Source: an uncultured Fodinibius sp.
GTDB lineage: Bacteria; Bacteroidota; Rhodothermia; Balneolales; Balneolaceae
Assembly (NCBI GenBank): GCA_913057775.1
Contig: CAJXOG010000004.1
Coordinates: forward strand, 1-64,000
Direction: 5' to 3'
DNA length: 64,000 bases
Below the pieces are notes generated by a model. It did not search any database. It was not told the DNA's origin and saw only the letters and a program-made list of their open reading frames with translations. The position numbers and the translations under genes are program-made. Positions 43,869 through 54,044 of the stretch are shown in pieces (positions within the stretch are counted from its first letter, which is position 1; each line of letters starts with the position of its first letter).

Positions 43869-44144
43869 ATGATTACAACTGCCCAATTTACCTACATTCC
43901 ACTCAAAGCTTCTGATCCTCGGGAAAGCATTGACTACTTGCTTGAGCTGGTAGCCCAGCATGAGGTTGAGGTAGATGTCAATTATATGTCGACAAGTGTG
44001 CGCGGTGAGACGGAAGTTGTTTTTGAACTTATTCGGGAGATGTATGACACGATGACGATAGAAAAGGAAGAGTTTCGGTTTCATGTTGAGTTGTTAAGCC
44101 CGGAGCCGAAAGAAGAGGATCCACTCGATATTCCGGAAGCATAA
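43869..44144 (+). CDS. YkoF/MTH1187-like (thiamine-binding fold) protein
   Basis: 91 residues. Two beta-alpha-beta units with TAQFTYIPLKASDPRESIDY and the central MSTSVRGETEVVFELI resemble the YkoF/DUF77 fold, whose members bind thiamine precursors (the S-T-x-x-x-G motif lines the pocket). Acidic tail. No thiamine genes or TPP riboswitch nearby, so substrate remains open. A strong terminator follows, so it is monocistronic. Confidence 0.55.
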   Translation: MITTAQFTYIPLKASDPRESIDYLLELVAQHEVEVDVNYMSTSVRGETEVVFELIREMYDTMTIEKEEFRFHVELLSPEPKEEDPLDIPEA

Positions 44145-44175
44145 AATTATGAGGATTATTTTTAAAATTTATGAT

Positions 44176-44207
44176 ACCCAATGCCATATAGGTATTGGGT
44201 TTTTTTT
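44176..44207 (+). terminator. Intrinsic terminator after the YkoF-like gene
   Basis: Stem ACCCAATGCC / GGTATTGGGT with five-base loop and T8 run, about 30 bases after the stop. Confidence 0.9.
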
Positions 44208-44318
44208 ATGAAATATTTTTTAAAACACTGAGATGAATATTTTATGCAATGCCATCGTCATTTTTGTATCTTTAGCGTTCTTTTGAGCAAGCAAAAATAG
44301 TGCTGTAGGCACATCTCT

Positions 44319-46133
44319 ATGACCCAGATTCGTAACTTTAGTATTATTGCCCACATTGATCACGGCAAATCCACGCTCGCAGATCGACTCTTAGAGCGTA
44401 CCGGTGCTATCACCGAGCGCGAAATGCAGGAGCAAATTCTCGACGATATGGATTTGGAGCGTGAACGCGGCATTACGATTAAGAGTCACGCCATCAGGAT
44501 GGACTATGAACGCCCGAACGGTGAGAATGTGATTTTTAATCTGATTGATACACCGGGTCACGTTGATTTTGCCTATGAGGTTTCTCGGGCGCTAAAAGCT
44601 TGTGAAGGTGTGCTGCTGGTTGTGGATGCGGCTCAGGGTATAGAGGCACAAACGATATCTACGTTATATCAAGCTATCGATCAGGACCTTGAGATTATTC
44701 CGGTGCTTAATAAGATTGATCTGCCGAGCGCTGATGTTGAAGGCGTAGGCCAGCAGATTGTAGATCTTATTGGATGTAATCATGATGAGATTTTGAAAGT
44801 TTCGGCTAAAACCGGTGATGGTGTTGATGAACTGCTTGAGGCGATTGTCGAACGTATTCCTGCACCGGAGCAAGAGACCGAAAAACCACTTCGGGCCCTT
44901 ATTTTTGACTCTGTGTTCAATAGCTATCGCGGTTCTATTGTATATGTGCGAGTGATGCAGGGAACCCTTAAGAAAGGGGATGGCATCCGTTTTATGGCAA
45001 CGGATAAGGAATACGAAGCCGAAGAGATAGGGTTTTTAAAGCTTGAAAAAGAAAAGACAGAGAAGCTTGAAGCCGGCGATGTGGGGTATATTGTCGGAAG
45101 TGTAAAGTCGCTGCAGGATGCTCGTGTGGGTGATACGGTAACACGAACAGATAACCCAGCAGAAAAACCTATTCCCGGTTACCAAGAGCCGAAGCCGATG
45201 GTGTTTAGTGGCTTGTTTCCTACGCAGTCTGATGACTTTGAGGACTTGCGATCGGCTCTGGAAAAGCTGCAGCTTAACGATGCTTCGCTGACGTATCAGC
45301 CGGAAACATCGGAAGCACTGGGCTTTGGATTTAGAGCCGGATTTCTGGGGATGCTCCATATGGAAATTGTGCAGGAGCGCCTCGATCGTGAGTTTGATAT
45401 TGATATTATCACCACCGTTCCCAATGTGGAATATGAGGTACATATTACGGAACGCGGTGAACAGAAAAAAGTAGTGGTTGATAACCCAAGTGATATGCCC
45501 GATCCCGCCAAAGTAGAGGCGGTTTATGAGCCCTATATCAAGGCTAGCATTCTAACGCCTTCGGATTATATTGGTCCGGTGATGACCTTGTGCCAGGAGA
45601 AGCGCGGAAAATATGTGAATCAGCTCCATATGCAGAGCCAGCGCGTCGAAATTAAGTACGAACTGCCTATGGCTGAAGTGGTCTTTGACTTTTATGATCG
45701 TTTGAAAAGTGGGACACGGGGATATGCTTCTCTTGATTATGAGTTCTTGGAATATCGAGAGGGCGATCTGGTGCGACTAGATATTTTATTAAATAAAGAA
45801 CCGGTTGATGCGTTATCCAGCATAGTTCACAGAGATAAAGCATATGATCTGGGACGTAAGTTATGTAAGAAGCTAAAAGAGCTTATTGACCGACACCAGT
45901 TTGAGGTACCCATTCAGGCGGCTATCGGTAATAATGTTATTGCCCGTGAGACCATCCCGGCCATCCGCAAAGATGTAACGGCAAAATGTTACGGCGGTGA
46001 CGTTTCGCGAAAGCGTAAACTTCTTGAGAAACAGAAAGAAGGAAAAAAACGTATGAAGCAGGTGGGAACGGTTGAAATACCTCAGGAGGCATTTTTAGCA
46101 GTCCTCTCTATGGATGATGACAATAATAATTAA
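44319..46133 (+). CDS. lepA: Elongation factor 4 (LepA)
   Basis: 604 residues, full length. G1 [14 protein letters not shown] (about residues 10-23), G2/G3 with [10 protein letters not shown] and DTPGHVDF, G4 NKIDLPSAD. Domains II-III follow and the LepA-specific C-terminal domain ends with [20 protein letters not shown]. Ribosomal back-translocase/assembly GTPase. TATCTTTA at 44267 weakly resembles the host -7 box. Fifteen bases from the next gene; operon with a secreted protein and lepB. Confidence 0.97.
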   Translation: MTQIRNFSIIAHIDHGKSTLADRLLERTGAITEREMQEQILDDMDLERERGITIKSHAIRMDYERPNGENVIFNLIDTPGHVDFAYEVSRALKACEGVLLVVDAAQGIEAQTISTLYQAIDQDLEIIPVLNKIDLPSADVEGVGQQIVDLIGCNHDEILKVSAKTGDGVDELLEAIVERIPAPEQETEKPLRALIFDSVFNSYRGSIVYVRVMQGTLKKGDGIRFMATDKEYEAEEIGFLKLEKEKTEKLEAGDVGYIVGSVKSLQDARVGDTVTRTDNPAEKPIPGYQEPKPMVFSGLFPTQSDDFEDLRSALEKLQLNDASLTYQPETSEALGFGFRAGFLGMLHMEIVQERLDREFDIDIITTVPNVEYEVHITERGEQKKVVVDNPSDMPDPAKVEAVYEPYIKASILTPSDYIGPVMTLCQEKRGKYVNQLHMQSQRVEIKYELPMAEVVFDFYDRLKSGTRGYASLDYEFLEYREGDLVRLDILLNKEPVDALSSIVHRDKAYDLGRKLCKKLKELIDRHQFEVPIQAAIGNNVIARETIPAIRKDVTAKCYGGDVSRKRKLLEKQKEGKKRMKQVGTVEIPQEAFLAVLSMDDDNNN

Positions 46134-46147
46134 TGCAATATTAGATA

Positions 46148-46780
46148 ATGGACAGAATATTTTTTGATTCAGTTAAAGAAGTTTCAAGCTTTTCTTTATC
46201 GAAGACGGTTGTTACTGGAATCGTAATTATTTTATTAAGTCTGACATCACTACCGGCTTTTGCTCAATTTGAGGCTGCAGAATTTGAAAAGATAACCAAA
46301 GAAAACAGGGCTCAGTTTGAGCGTGAGACTCAAGATATAAGCTTAACCGGACAAGGATTATATGAAGACACCAAACTTGATGACCGGCAAACCAACGAAA
46401 TAAGAGCTCGTTTGCAAGCCATATTTGGTGATCCTACGCAAACACTAGAAGATCTGATTAATAAAGAGAATTTTCGACCCGGTAAAGCCATTCAATTTGA
46501 ATATTGGTTTATGGTTAATGATAGTATTCCTTTAATGGTTTTAGACTGGAACGGGCCGTTTGGGAGTGGTCTAACGTATGGTGGTGCAAGCAAATACGTA
46601 GATTTGATGCCTCAGATTAAAAGGGAATTTGTACGTAAGCTGATGTCTATTGAGGAGTTCGGTGAGTATAAAGATTACTTTTATTCACCGGAAAAAGAGC
46701 AGTGGTATATTGTTAAATATGAGGATGGAAAGTTTCGAAACGAAGAAATTGACTCACCTGCTGGAATGAGTATAGATTAA
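46148..46780 (+). CDS. Secreted hypothetical protein between lepA and lepB
   Basis: 210 residues. Signal peptide with hydrophobic core TGIVIILLSLTSLPAFA and cleavage near residue 39 (AFA-Q). The mature part is acidic with a helix (EFEKITKENRAQFERE), a central strand region (QFEYWFMVNDSIPLMVLDW) and an aromatic C-terminal third. No family recognised. Its place between lepA and lepB, and the closeness of the flanking genes, suggest co-transcription rather than a shared function. Confidence 0.72.
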   Translation: MDRIFFDSVKEVSSFSLSKTVVTGIVIILLSLTSLPAFAQFEAAEFEKITKENRAQFERETQDISLTGQGLYEDTKLDDRQTNEIRARLQAIFGDPTQTLEDLINKENFRPGKAIQFEYWFMVNDSIPLMVLDWNGPFGSGLTYGGASKYVDLMPQIKREFVRKLMSIEEFGEYKDYFYSPEKEQWYIVKYEDGKFRNEEIDSPAGMSID

Positions 46781-46803
46781 TTTATTAATAATTAGGAGTA
46801 ACT

Positions 46804-47901
46804 TTGGCAGATCAATTATCACAAGAGGAGCGCAAGGAACGGCGCTCTCGAAGAAAACGGCGAAAAGGGAAAGAGAACGAAGAAGCAAAAAGTTGGCTTA
46901 GGGAATGGATGGATGCACTGCTTTTTGCAGCAGTGGCAGCTATAATAATCCGGGCCCTTTTATTTGAGGCCTATCGTATTCCCACGCCTTCAATGGAGAA
47001 AACCCTGTTAACGGGAGATTTTCTAATTGTTTCTAAAATAAGCTACGGAGCCCGAACACCTATGGTATTGGGTGTGCCGTTTACAAATATTTATATGCCC
47101 GGCGCAGTAATTCCATGGACGCGTTTGCCCGGTTTCAGTGAAGTTGAACGCAATGATATTGTTGTATTCAACTATCCTATTGACATAGATCCCATTGCGG
47201 CAAAAACAAGCTATATTAAACGTGCTGTGGGTGTGCCCGGCGATACGGTTACTGTAGGTGATGCGGAACTTTTTATTAATGGAGACCAGGCAAAATCGTT
47301 TGAGGGAATCCAACAAACTTATGTTGTTTCGGTACGCGATCGGGTTCGATTGAGTCCGGCAAAGGTTGAAGCAGCCGGAGGCAGGCTTATAGGATCGCAA
47401 AATCAGGGGTCATACAGAGTTACGATGACCCAAGATGTGGCTGAAAAACTAAGCGGTTGGCCTGAAGTTAATAATGTGGAGCTATTCGTTCTACCGGAGG
47501 ATTTTAATGAGTTTAACAGACGTGATTTTAGTTTTTCATCCGGATTTAACAATCATCATCACATTCCGCCGGTCGTTATTCCTTTTGAAGGGCAAACAGT
47601 TACGTTAACCCCTGATAACTATCATATCTACGAAAATGTTATTACTCGTTACGAAGGGAATAATGTAGAGCGAAATGGTGATCAGTTTGTGATTAATGGT
47701 GAGGCTACGGATGAATATACCATTCAGCAGGATTATTATTTTGTGATGGGGGATAACCGTGATGACAGTGAGGATAGTCGTTTTTGGGGATTTGTTCCTC
47801 AGACTCACATTGTAGGTAAAGCGGGTATCATTTACTTCTCATGGGATGGGGAACGCATGTTACCGCGCTTTGGCCGATTGTTGAACTTTATCCACGACTA
47901 A
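46804..47901 (+). CDS. lepB: Signal peptidase I
   Basis: 365 residues from a TTG start. A very basic N-terminus (RKERRSRRKRRKGK) precedes a single membrane helix (MDALLFAAVAAIIIRALLF). Catalytic Ser in IPTPSMEKTLL (about residue 62), catalytic Lys in YIKRAVGVPGDTV (about 139), box E MGDNRDDSEDSRFWG. A long insertion between these boxes (about residues 165-290) is typical of Bacteroidota-type enzymes. Cleaves Sec signal peptides on the periplasmic side. Its last four bases overlap the rlmN stop on the other strand. Confidence 0.95.
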   Translation: MADQLSQEERKERRSRRKRRKGKENEEAKSWLREWMDALLFAAVAAIIIRALLFEAYRIPTPSMEKTLLTGDFLIVSKISYGARTPMVLGVPFTNIYMPGAVIPWTRLPGFSEVERNDIVVFNYPIDIDPIAAKTSYIKRAVGVPGDTVTVGDAELFINGDQAKSFEGIQQTYVVSVRDRVRLSPAKVEAAGGRLIGSQNQGSYRVTMTQDVAEKLSGWPEVNNVELFVLPEDFNEFNRRDFSFSSGFNNHHHIPPVVIPFEGQTVTLTPDNYHIYENVITRYEGNNVERNGDQFVINGEATDEYTIQQDYYFVMGDNRDDSEDSRFWGFVPQTHIVGKAGIIYFSWDGERMLPRFGRLLNFIHD

Positions 47902-49010
47902 TTTTTGCGGATGGTTTTGCCCATCGGCTGACCTTCTTTAATGGCAAGCTGTCCGCATCCCGCATCAATATCATCACCCCGACTTCGTCGAACCGTAGCC
48001 GTTACATCGCGTGACACGAGTTCCTGCATAAAGGCATCCAGGCGTTTTTCACGAGCTCTTTTTAATGCAACTCCGGCCACATCATTATACATGATGATAT
48101 TCACCTTGCTGGGTGCCCACTGCACAATATCAGCAAGTTGCTGTGCGTCTTCAGGACTATCATTAAACTCATCGAAAAGCAGGTATTCGTAAGTAATAGG
48201 GCGGTGTAGTTTGTCATAATAATGCTGAACGGCTTCCTTCAACTTGTCCAGTCCCATCGAGTTATTGATAGGCATAATCTCGTCGCGCTTCTCATCATTG
48301 GCCGCATGCAGCGATATTGCCAGGTTAAACGGCTGACGTTCGTCGGCAAGTTTTTTAATTTGTTTGGTAAGTCCCACCGTAGAAACCGTAATACGTTTGG
48401 GCGAAAGACCAATACTAAGCTCATCAATAATTATGTTTGCCGAATTAACGACCGCTTCATAATTATGAAGCGGTTCGCCCATTCCCATATACACAATATT
48501 GGTGATGCCTTTGCCAAATCGTTCTTGGCATAACTCGTTAATATATTGTACCTGATCGACGATTTCGCCGTGCGTAAGGCTGCGAAAAAATCCCATTTTC
48601 CCAGTCGCGCAAAATGAACAGCCGAATACGCAACCCACCTGTGATGATACACAAACTGTGAGTCTGTTGGCAGCTCCATCTTCATAAAAGTCGGGAATAA
48701 GTACAGCCTCAACTTTATGCTCTTCTTCGCCCTGCAATTTGAAGAGGAACTTCATAGTTCCGTCTTCAGACTCCTGATGGGTCTCATATTCAATGGTCGG
48801 AACCTTAGCTATTTCTTGGAGACGTGAACGAAGATCCTTGGAAAGATTGGTCATTTCATCAAAACTGTGCACGCCTTTTTGATATAACCACTGAAAAAGC
48901 TGATCACTGCGAAAGGATTGAAGTCCCAGCTCTGCGGTAAACTCCTGTAGTTCTTCTTTGGTTAGACTTTTCAGGTTGGTTTTTTCGTCGATATCGGTTT
49001 TTGTAGTCAT
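47898..49010 (-). CDS. rlmN: Dual-specificity RNA methyltransferase RlmN
   Basis: 370 residues. Radical-SAM cluster Cys in GCVFGCSFCATGK (C-x3-C-x2-C, about residues 130-137). GMGEPLHNYEAVV, the ISLHAANDEKRD region and a C-terminal Cys in DIDAGCGQL (mono-methylated catalytic Cys). Methylates A2503 of 23S rRNA and A37 of some tRNAs. Converges with lepB. Confidence 0.95.
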   Translation of the reverse strand: MTTKTDIDEKTNLKSLTKEELQEFTAELGLQSFRSDQLFQWLYQKGVHSFDEMTNLSKDLRSRLQEIAKVPTIEYETHQESEDGTMKFLFKLQGEEEHKVEAVLIPDFYEDGAANRLTVCVSSQVGCVFGCSFCATGKMGFFRSLTHGEIVDQVQYINELCQERFGKGITNIVYMGMGEPLHNYEAVVNSANIIIDELSIGLSPKRITVSTVGLTKQIKKLADERQPFNLAISLHAANDEKRDEIMPINNSMGLDKLKEAVQHYYDKLHRPITYEYLLFDEFNDSPEDAQQLADIVQWAPSKVNIIMYNDVAGVALKRAREKRLDAFMQELVSRDVTATVRRSRGDDIDAGCGQLAIKEGQPMGKTIRKN

Positions 49011-49090
49011 AACTTCTAAGATACAAATCCTAAAGCACGTTTGTTAAACAAAGAACAATGATTTTTTATCGTAACAACGTTGCAAATTAA

Positions 49091-49118
49091 AAGGGGGATG
49101 CCTCAAAAGACATCCCCG
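49091..49118 (-). terminator. Terminator of the OsmC gene
   Basis: GGGGATG / CATCCCC stem with short T-run on the minus strand, about 30 bases after the OsmC stop. Confidence 0.7.
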
Positions 49119-49145
49119 GAAATAAATTATAAGAAGAAAGGAATT

Positions 49146-49574
49146 TTAATTGTCGAGGGTTGCATTAACTTTAATATTAACGCCTGCCAGTGCTTTTGAA
49201 ACCGGACAGTTTTTCTTGGCCCCTTCAGCAAATTCCAGAAATTCATCCTTTCCAATGTCTGGAATGTTAGCCGTTACATTTAAAGTGATGGTAGTTATTG
49301 CAGGGTCACCGTCAACCATTTCGAGAGCGACATCAGCGTTGGTTGTGACGGCTTCGGGAGCATATCCGGCTTCGGCTAAATCAGCAGAAAGAGCCATGGA
49401 ATAACAACCGGCATGAGCGGCCCCGATGAGTTCTTCGGGATTAGTGCCAGTGCCATCCTCAAAACGGGATTTGAATGAATAGGAACCTTTATAGGCTCCG
49501 CTTCCAAACGACATGTTTCCTTTCCCATTCTTGAGATCTCCATTCCAGCTTGCTTTTGCTTTACGTGTAGGCAT
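49146..49574 (-). CDS. OsmC-family peroxiredoxin
   Basis: 142 residues, OsmC subgroup: KAKASWNGDLKNGKGNMSF start, then TNPEELIGAAHAGCYSMAL with the first redox Cys (about residue 59), and KKNCPVSKALAGVNI with the second (about 125). Reduces organic hydroperoxides. The second OsmC-type gene in this window, distinct in subgroup from that at 22.6 kb. Monocistronic, with its own terminator. Confidence 0.93.
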   Translation of the reverse strand: MPTRKAKASWNGDLKNGKGNMSFGSGAYKGSYSFKSRFEDGTGTNPEELIGAAHAGCYSMALSADLAEAGYAPEAVTTNADVALEMVDGDPAITTITLNVTANIPDIGKDEFLEFAEGAKKNCPVSKALAGVNIKVNATLDN

Positions 49575-49822
49575 AGATAAATAATGTTTAGTTAAACTTA
49601 TGTTATGAGGTATAAAAACAGCGTATTGGCTTATGTCATTCCTATGGAATATTAGAATTGTTTTGCCTTTTTTTTAATCAATAAATGATCAGGGAAATAA
49701 TGCAGGAATTGCATTCTTGTATAGAAAAATCCTTATTTAAATGAATGTTCTTTTTTTGTATTTAATTTTATGCATTTAACTCGAAGCGCGTACAGGTAAA
49801 TTGCAATAAAAATTTATTACTG

Positions 49823-50734
49823 ATGAATCAAGAAATGGAAGCGGAATTTGTGGATGTGTATAGCACACTCACAGAAAAATTATTGAATTGGCTGGAAACG
49901 ACTATTGCGATGCTGCCTAACCTCGTGGTAGCACTGCTTGTTTTAATCGTTTTTATGGTATTGGGTCGCCTTGTCCGCGGAGGTGTAAAACACATGCTGG
50001 AAAAGACAACCAGCAACAAAACAATTATCAATTTGCTGGAAACGATTGTCGGAGTTTTGATAATTGGTATTGGGGTCTTTATTGCGTTAAGCATTCTCAA
50101 ACTTGATGGGGCGGTGACCTCACTCCTTGCCGGTGCCGGTATCATTGGTTTGGCATTAGGTTTTGCATTTCAGGATATCGCCTCGAATTTTATTTCAGGA
50201 ATTATTTTATCCATCCGACACCCGTTTGGTATTGGGGATATTATCGAAACCAATGGGTTTTATGGCGAGGTAGAGAAGATGAATCTCAGAAATACCATAA
50301 TCCGTACCCCAAAAGGACAGATCGTATATATCCCTAATAAGAGCGTATTTGAAAACCCGCTGGAAAATTTTACAAGCAGTGGTTTGCGGCGCATTGATCT
50401 GTCATGTGGCGTTTCCTACGGCGATGATCTGGAAAAAGCCAAAGAGGTGGCTATTGAGGCTGTTAAAGGATTGGATAACTATAACGCTGATAAGGGGATT
50501 GAGTTTTATTATGAGGAATTTGGTGGTAGCTCCATTAACTTTAATATCCATTTCTGGGTGAACTTTCGTAAGAACCCTGATTTCTTGTCGGCACGCAGCG
50601 ATGCGATCATCGCTATTACCCAAGCTTTTGATGAGAACGATATTATGATTCCGTTCCCCATTCGTACGCTCGATTTTGGTATCCGCGGCGGCGAAAAGTT
50701 GAATACCATGTTGGGAGACGGCAAGCAATCATAG
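49823..50734 (+). CDS. Small-conductance mechanosensitive channel (MscS family)
   Basis: 303 residues. Three helices in the first 130 residues, the pore-lining one as VTSLLAGAGIIGLALGFAFQ, then the beta domain with HPFGIGDIIETNGFYGEVEKM and RTPKGQIVYIPNKSVFE. A C-terminal cytoplasmic alpha-beta domain ends in IPFPIRTLDFGI. Opens on osmotic downshift to release solutes. A bidirectional terminator separates it from the convergent peptidase gene. Confidence 0.93.
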   Translation: MNQEMEAEFVDVYSTLTEKLLNWLETTIAMLPNLVVALLVLIVFMVLGRLVRGGVKHMLEKTTSNKTIINLLETIVGVLIIGIGVFIALSILKLDGAVTSLLAGAGIIGLALGFAFQDIASNFISGIILSIRHPFGIGDIIETNGFYGEVEKMNLRNTIIRTPKGQIVYIPNKSVFENPLENFTSSGLRRIDLSCGVSYGDDLEKAKEVAIEAVKGLDNYNADKGIEFYYEEFGGSSINFNIHFWVNFRKNPDFLSARSDAIIAITQAFDENDIMIPFPIRTLDFGIRGGEKLNTMLGDGKQS

Positions 50735-50756
50735 TAATCCGAAAAGCATCCAATTT

Positions 50757-50787
50757 AAAAAGGCCGAGTACTAAGCTCGGCCTTTTA
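50757..50787. terminator. Bidirectional terminator between mscS-like and S9 peptidase genes
   Basis: Stem AAAAGGCCGAG / CTCGGCCTTTT with a seven-base loop and A/T runs on both sides. Confidence 0.88.
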
Positions 50788-50812
50788 CTTTTTTGTAAGA
50801 AATTGTTGATTG

Positions 50813-53047
50813 CTATTTGAAGTGGCGGTTTAGATAATCCACATACGAAGTGTAGAGCAGGTAGTAGCTTGCGGTATTAAAGGCAACTCCGTGAGCACCG
50901 GGAGGATAAATCTGCAAATCTACCTCTTGGCCATTTCCTGTGAGCTCGGTTAAAAGCTGCATCGTATTTTGGACGTGCACATTCTCATCCATGGTCGAAT
51001 GCGATAGCAGGAGGTTGCCTTCTAAGTTTTGGGCGTGTGTTATGGATGAGCTTTGCTCATAACCATCCTTGTTATTTTCGATTAGCCCCATATAACGCTC
51101 GGTATAAATACTGTCGTAAAATCGCCAGTCGGTAACGGGCGCCGTAGCAATACCGACATCAAAAACATCGGGATAATTAAACAGGGTATAGGTTGTCATA
51201 TAGCCACCATAGCTGTGTCCGCGCATGGCCATTCTGCTACTGTCTACCCAACTTTTATTACCCATAAATTGTACTGTTTCTACAAAATCGTTGGCTTCCC
51301 ATTTTCCCAGCTGCTTGTAAACAATTTTTTCAAATTCAGAACCATAACCGCCGCTTCCACGATTGTTCACATTTACTACAATATAGCCTTCCTGTGCCAG
51401 GTATTGATTCCACCCTCCGGATTCCCAGCTGTTATATACGCCCTGCGCGCTGGGACCTCCATAAATATTGAGTACCAACGGATATTCTTTGTCAGGATCA
51501 AAATCAATGGGCTTAATCATGTAGCCATCCAATTTCTGACCATCGGAAGTGGTAAAGGAAAACAGTTCACGCGGAGCATAAATATGTTTTTTGGTAAAAG
51601 TTTCGACTGATGCATTATCCTCAAGCACTTCCATTTTCCCATTCATCGTACTCCAGAGTTCGACCTGTGTTGGAGTTGAAGTGTTTGAATAACGATCGAT
51701 ATAATACTTGCTGTTCGAGCCCATGCTGATGTCATGTGTTCCCTCTGCCTGGGTGTGCTTGGTTTTATTTCGACCGCTAAAGTTAACAGAGTACAGATGT
51801 CGCTCCAGCGGTGATTCTTCGGTTGAGGTGTAATAGATTCTATTATTGCGATAATCTACTGTGTGAACATAGGTAACCTCCCATTTTCCTTTGGTGACCT
51901 GATTTTTGACGGAGCCATCATAGCCGTAGCGATAAATATGACTCCAGCCGTTGCGGTCCGAAATCCAGAAAAATTCTTCGCTGTCTTTGGGAAAGAAAAA
52001 CAGGTGGTCGATACCGGCAAAAAAGTCAAATACATCAATCCAGGCATCAGACTGTTCTTCCATCACCAGTTGTCGTTCACCACTCTTGATATCATTAAAG
52101 AACAGCTTCAGGTGATTTTGGGCTCTATTAAGATGTACGGTTGCCAGTTTATTTTCATTGGCTGACCAGTAAATTCGGGGAATATACCCGTCGGTGGGAG
52201 TATCCATCCACTGTTGCTGACCGGATTCTACATTTATAACCCCGATTTTAACCTTGGGATTTTCGTCGCCCACTTTGGGGTATGGAATCTTTTCATATTC
52301 GGGATGTTGTCCGGAATAATCAGTCATTTGAAAAATATTAACATGGCGCTCATCGGTTTGCCAGTACGCAATTTTTTCGCTGTCGGGAGACCATACCCAT
52401 GCCTGGGCCAGCCCGAACTCTTCTTCATATACCCAGCCAAAGCGTCCATTATAAAAATATTCTTTGGCACTGTTGGTAAGCTGTGTTTCTTCCTGGGCTG
52501 CCAGGTCATACACAAATAGATCTCCATCACGTTCATAACCGATTTTACCACCATCGGGAGAAAGTTCTGCCGTTCGTGCATCTTCTACGAGCAGACTAAG
52601 TGATTCATTCTCAACAGAATAAAGGTAGTAGTCAGAAATGCCCGAACGACGATATACCGGACGGAAGTTTGATTGAAATATCAAGTATTTTGAATCGTCA
52701 GACCATTGAAACGAAGAGTATTCAAAAGTAGAATCGGATTCCGGAAAAGTATGGTTGGCACTGTTGAAGATAAGTTCATCCTCTTTTGAAGCCGGATCAT
52801 ACGCCCGTATCTCCATATTTTCCGTTTCTTCGTTGTATTTCATGTACGAGTAACGGTTGCCGTCGTCAATCCAGTTAACGTTTCGGGGTCCATTAGAGCC
52901 ACTAAGCTGACTGCTTTTTGAGAGGGCTTCTTTGACGCTGGAGTAGCGTTGTTTCTCCTGAGCTAAAGTTGGTTGTTGAAATAGAAATGCTCCCACAAAA
53001 ATGCTGAGAGCCAACGTTTTGAAAAACAAAGAGAATGGATATTTCAT
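50813..53047 (-). CDS. S9 family peptidase (dipeptidyl peptidase IV-like)
   Basis: 744 residues with a Sec signal peptide (ALSIFVGAFLFQQPTLAQ). N-terminal eight-bladed propeller (about 60-480, e.g. FPESDSTFEYSSFQWSDDSK) and C-terminal alpha/beta-hydrolase. Active-site Ser in MRGHSYGGYMTTY (about residue 620), Asp in LSHSTMDENVH and His in PPGAHGVAF. The double-Glu signature of DPP IV near residue 206 (YEEEFG) is present. Releases X-Pro dipeptides from peptides in the periplasm. Confidence 0.94.
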   Translation of the reverse strand: MKYPFSLFFKTLALSIFVGAFLFQQPTLAQEKQRYSSVKEALSKSSQLSGSNGPRNVNWIDDGNRYSYMKYNEETENMEIRAYDPASKEDELIFNSANHTFPESDSTFEYSSFQWSDDSKYLIFQSNFRPVYRRSGISDYYLYSVENESLSLLVEDARTAELSPDGGKIGYERDGDLFVYDLAAQEETQLTNSAKEYFYNGRFGWVYEEEFGLAQAWVWSPDSEKIAYWQTDERHVNIFQMTDYSGQHPEYEKIPYPKVGDENPKVKIGVINVESGQQQWMDTPTDGYIPRIYWSANENKLATVHLNRAQNHLKLFFNDIKSGERQLVMEEQSDAWIDVFDFFAGIDHLFFFPKDSEEFFWISDRNGWSHIYRYGYDGSVKNQVTKGKWEVTYVHTVDYRNNRIYYTSTEESPLERHLYSVNFSGRNKTKHTQAEGTHDISMGSNSKYYIDRYSNTSTPTQVELWSTMNGKMEVLEDNASVETFTKKHIYAPRELFSFTTSDGQKLDGYMIKPIDFDPDKEYPLVLNIYGGPSAQGVYNSWESGGWNQYLAQEGYIVVNVNNRGSGGYGSEFEKIVYKQLGKWEANDFVETVQFMGNKSWVDSSRMAMRGHSYGGYMTTYTLFNYPDVFDVGIATAPVTDWRFYDSIYTERYMGLIENNKDGYEQSSSITHAQNLEGNLLLSHSTMDENVHVQNTMQLLTELTGNGQEVDLQIYPPGAHGVAFNTASYYLLYTSYVDYLNRHFK

Positions 53048-53138
53048 TTTTTTAATATCTATTTTTAGAGAAAAGGTCTGTATAAAAGTTGAAGAAATTA
53101 ATAATTAAAAGCCGGTACAAATTAAAATTTATAATCTG

Positions 53139-53891
53139 TTATTCAATCAGAACTTGGAATATAATCATTAGTGCAATGGAAATGGTTATAGTTGTTGCGA
53201 CGGTGGAAGTGTTGCTTTCTTCGATGGCGTCGGGGATGAGTTCGGCAAAGACCATCCATATCATAGCCCCGGCGGCAAAGCCAAGACCCATGGGTAGGTA
53301 AGTTTCAAATATTTCTACAAATAAAAATGCCGGTACGGCCATCAACGGCTGGGGGAGGCTTGAAAAGATGCTCCACCATGCTGCTTTCAATGGGGATGTT
53401 CCTCGTGGAATCAGCACCAGACTGATGGCCAGTCCTTCAGGAATATTGTGTACGGCAATAGCGGTGGTAATAAACAATCCCAAATCTATTCCACCACTAA
53501 AAGAAACACCAACGCTGACACCTTCAGTAAACGAGTGGACCGTCATAATTCCGACGATAAGCAGCATTTTGGTGGCATCAGCCTGATTGATGTTCTTGAT
53601 AGAGAATTTGTCGTCATATCTATTGAGCAACTTTTCGCTGCCGATAATAAATATCAGCCCAATAATTATCCCATAAAAAGTAAACCATACGTCATGGTCA
53701 ATTCCTTCGTAGATAAGCCCAAAACTTGCTGCTATCATCAACCCCGATGCAACGGCATTAGAAATACCCAGCCAATTGCGTGTTAAATCCTTGAAAAAGA
53801 AAAAGGGAAGGGCTCCCAAACCTGTAGCCACTGCAGTAATCAGGGCATAAAAGAAGACATCAAATACGGGTTGTTGTATTAAATCACTCAT
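53139..53891 (-). CDS. ZIP-family metal transporter
   Basis: 250 residues with eight hydrophobic segments. The metal-binding helices 4 and 5 carry HSFTEGVSVGVSF and HNIPEGLAISLVL, the classic His-x-x-x-Glu pairs. A later helix ends in GAMIWMVFAELIPDAIE. Imports Zn(II) or similar ions across the inner membrane. Monocistronic by spacing. Confidence 0.92.
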   Translation of the reverse strand: MSDLIQQPVFDVFFYALITAVATGLGALPFFFFKDLTRNWLGISNAVASGLMIAASFGLIYEGIDHDVWFTFYGIIIGLIFIIGSEKLLNRYDDKFSIKNINQADATKMLLIVGIMTVHSFTEGVSVGVSFSGGIDLGLFITTAIAVHNIPEGLAISLVLIPRGTSPLKAAWWSIFSSLPQPLMAVPAFLFVEIFETYLPMGLGFAAGAMIWMVFAELIPDAIEESNTSTVATTITISIALMIIFQVLIE

Positions 53892-54044
53892 TGTCTTTTG
53901 TAATCAATGCTCAGGAATATACAGAGTGATTACTGTTAATCCACTACCCGTAAAAAATTTAGAATTGAATTAAATAGGAGATAAAAATAAAGAGTTAGGA
54001 GTAATACTTAGGATAATATTCCCAACTCGCTAAATGTAATAAAA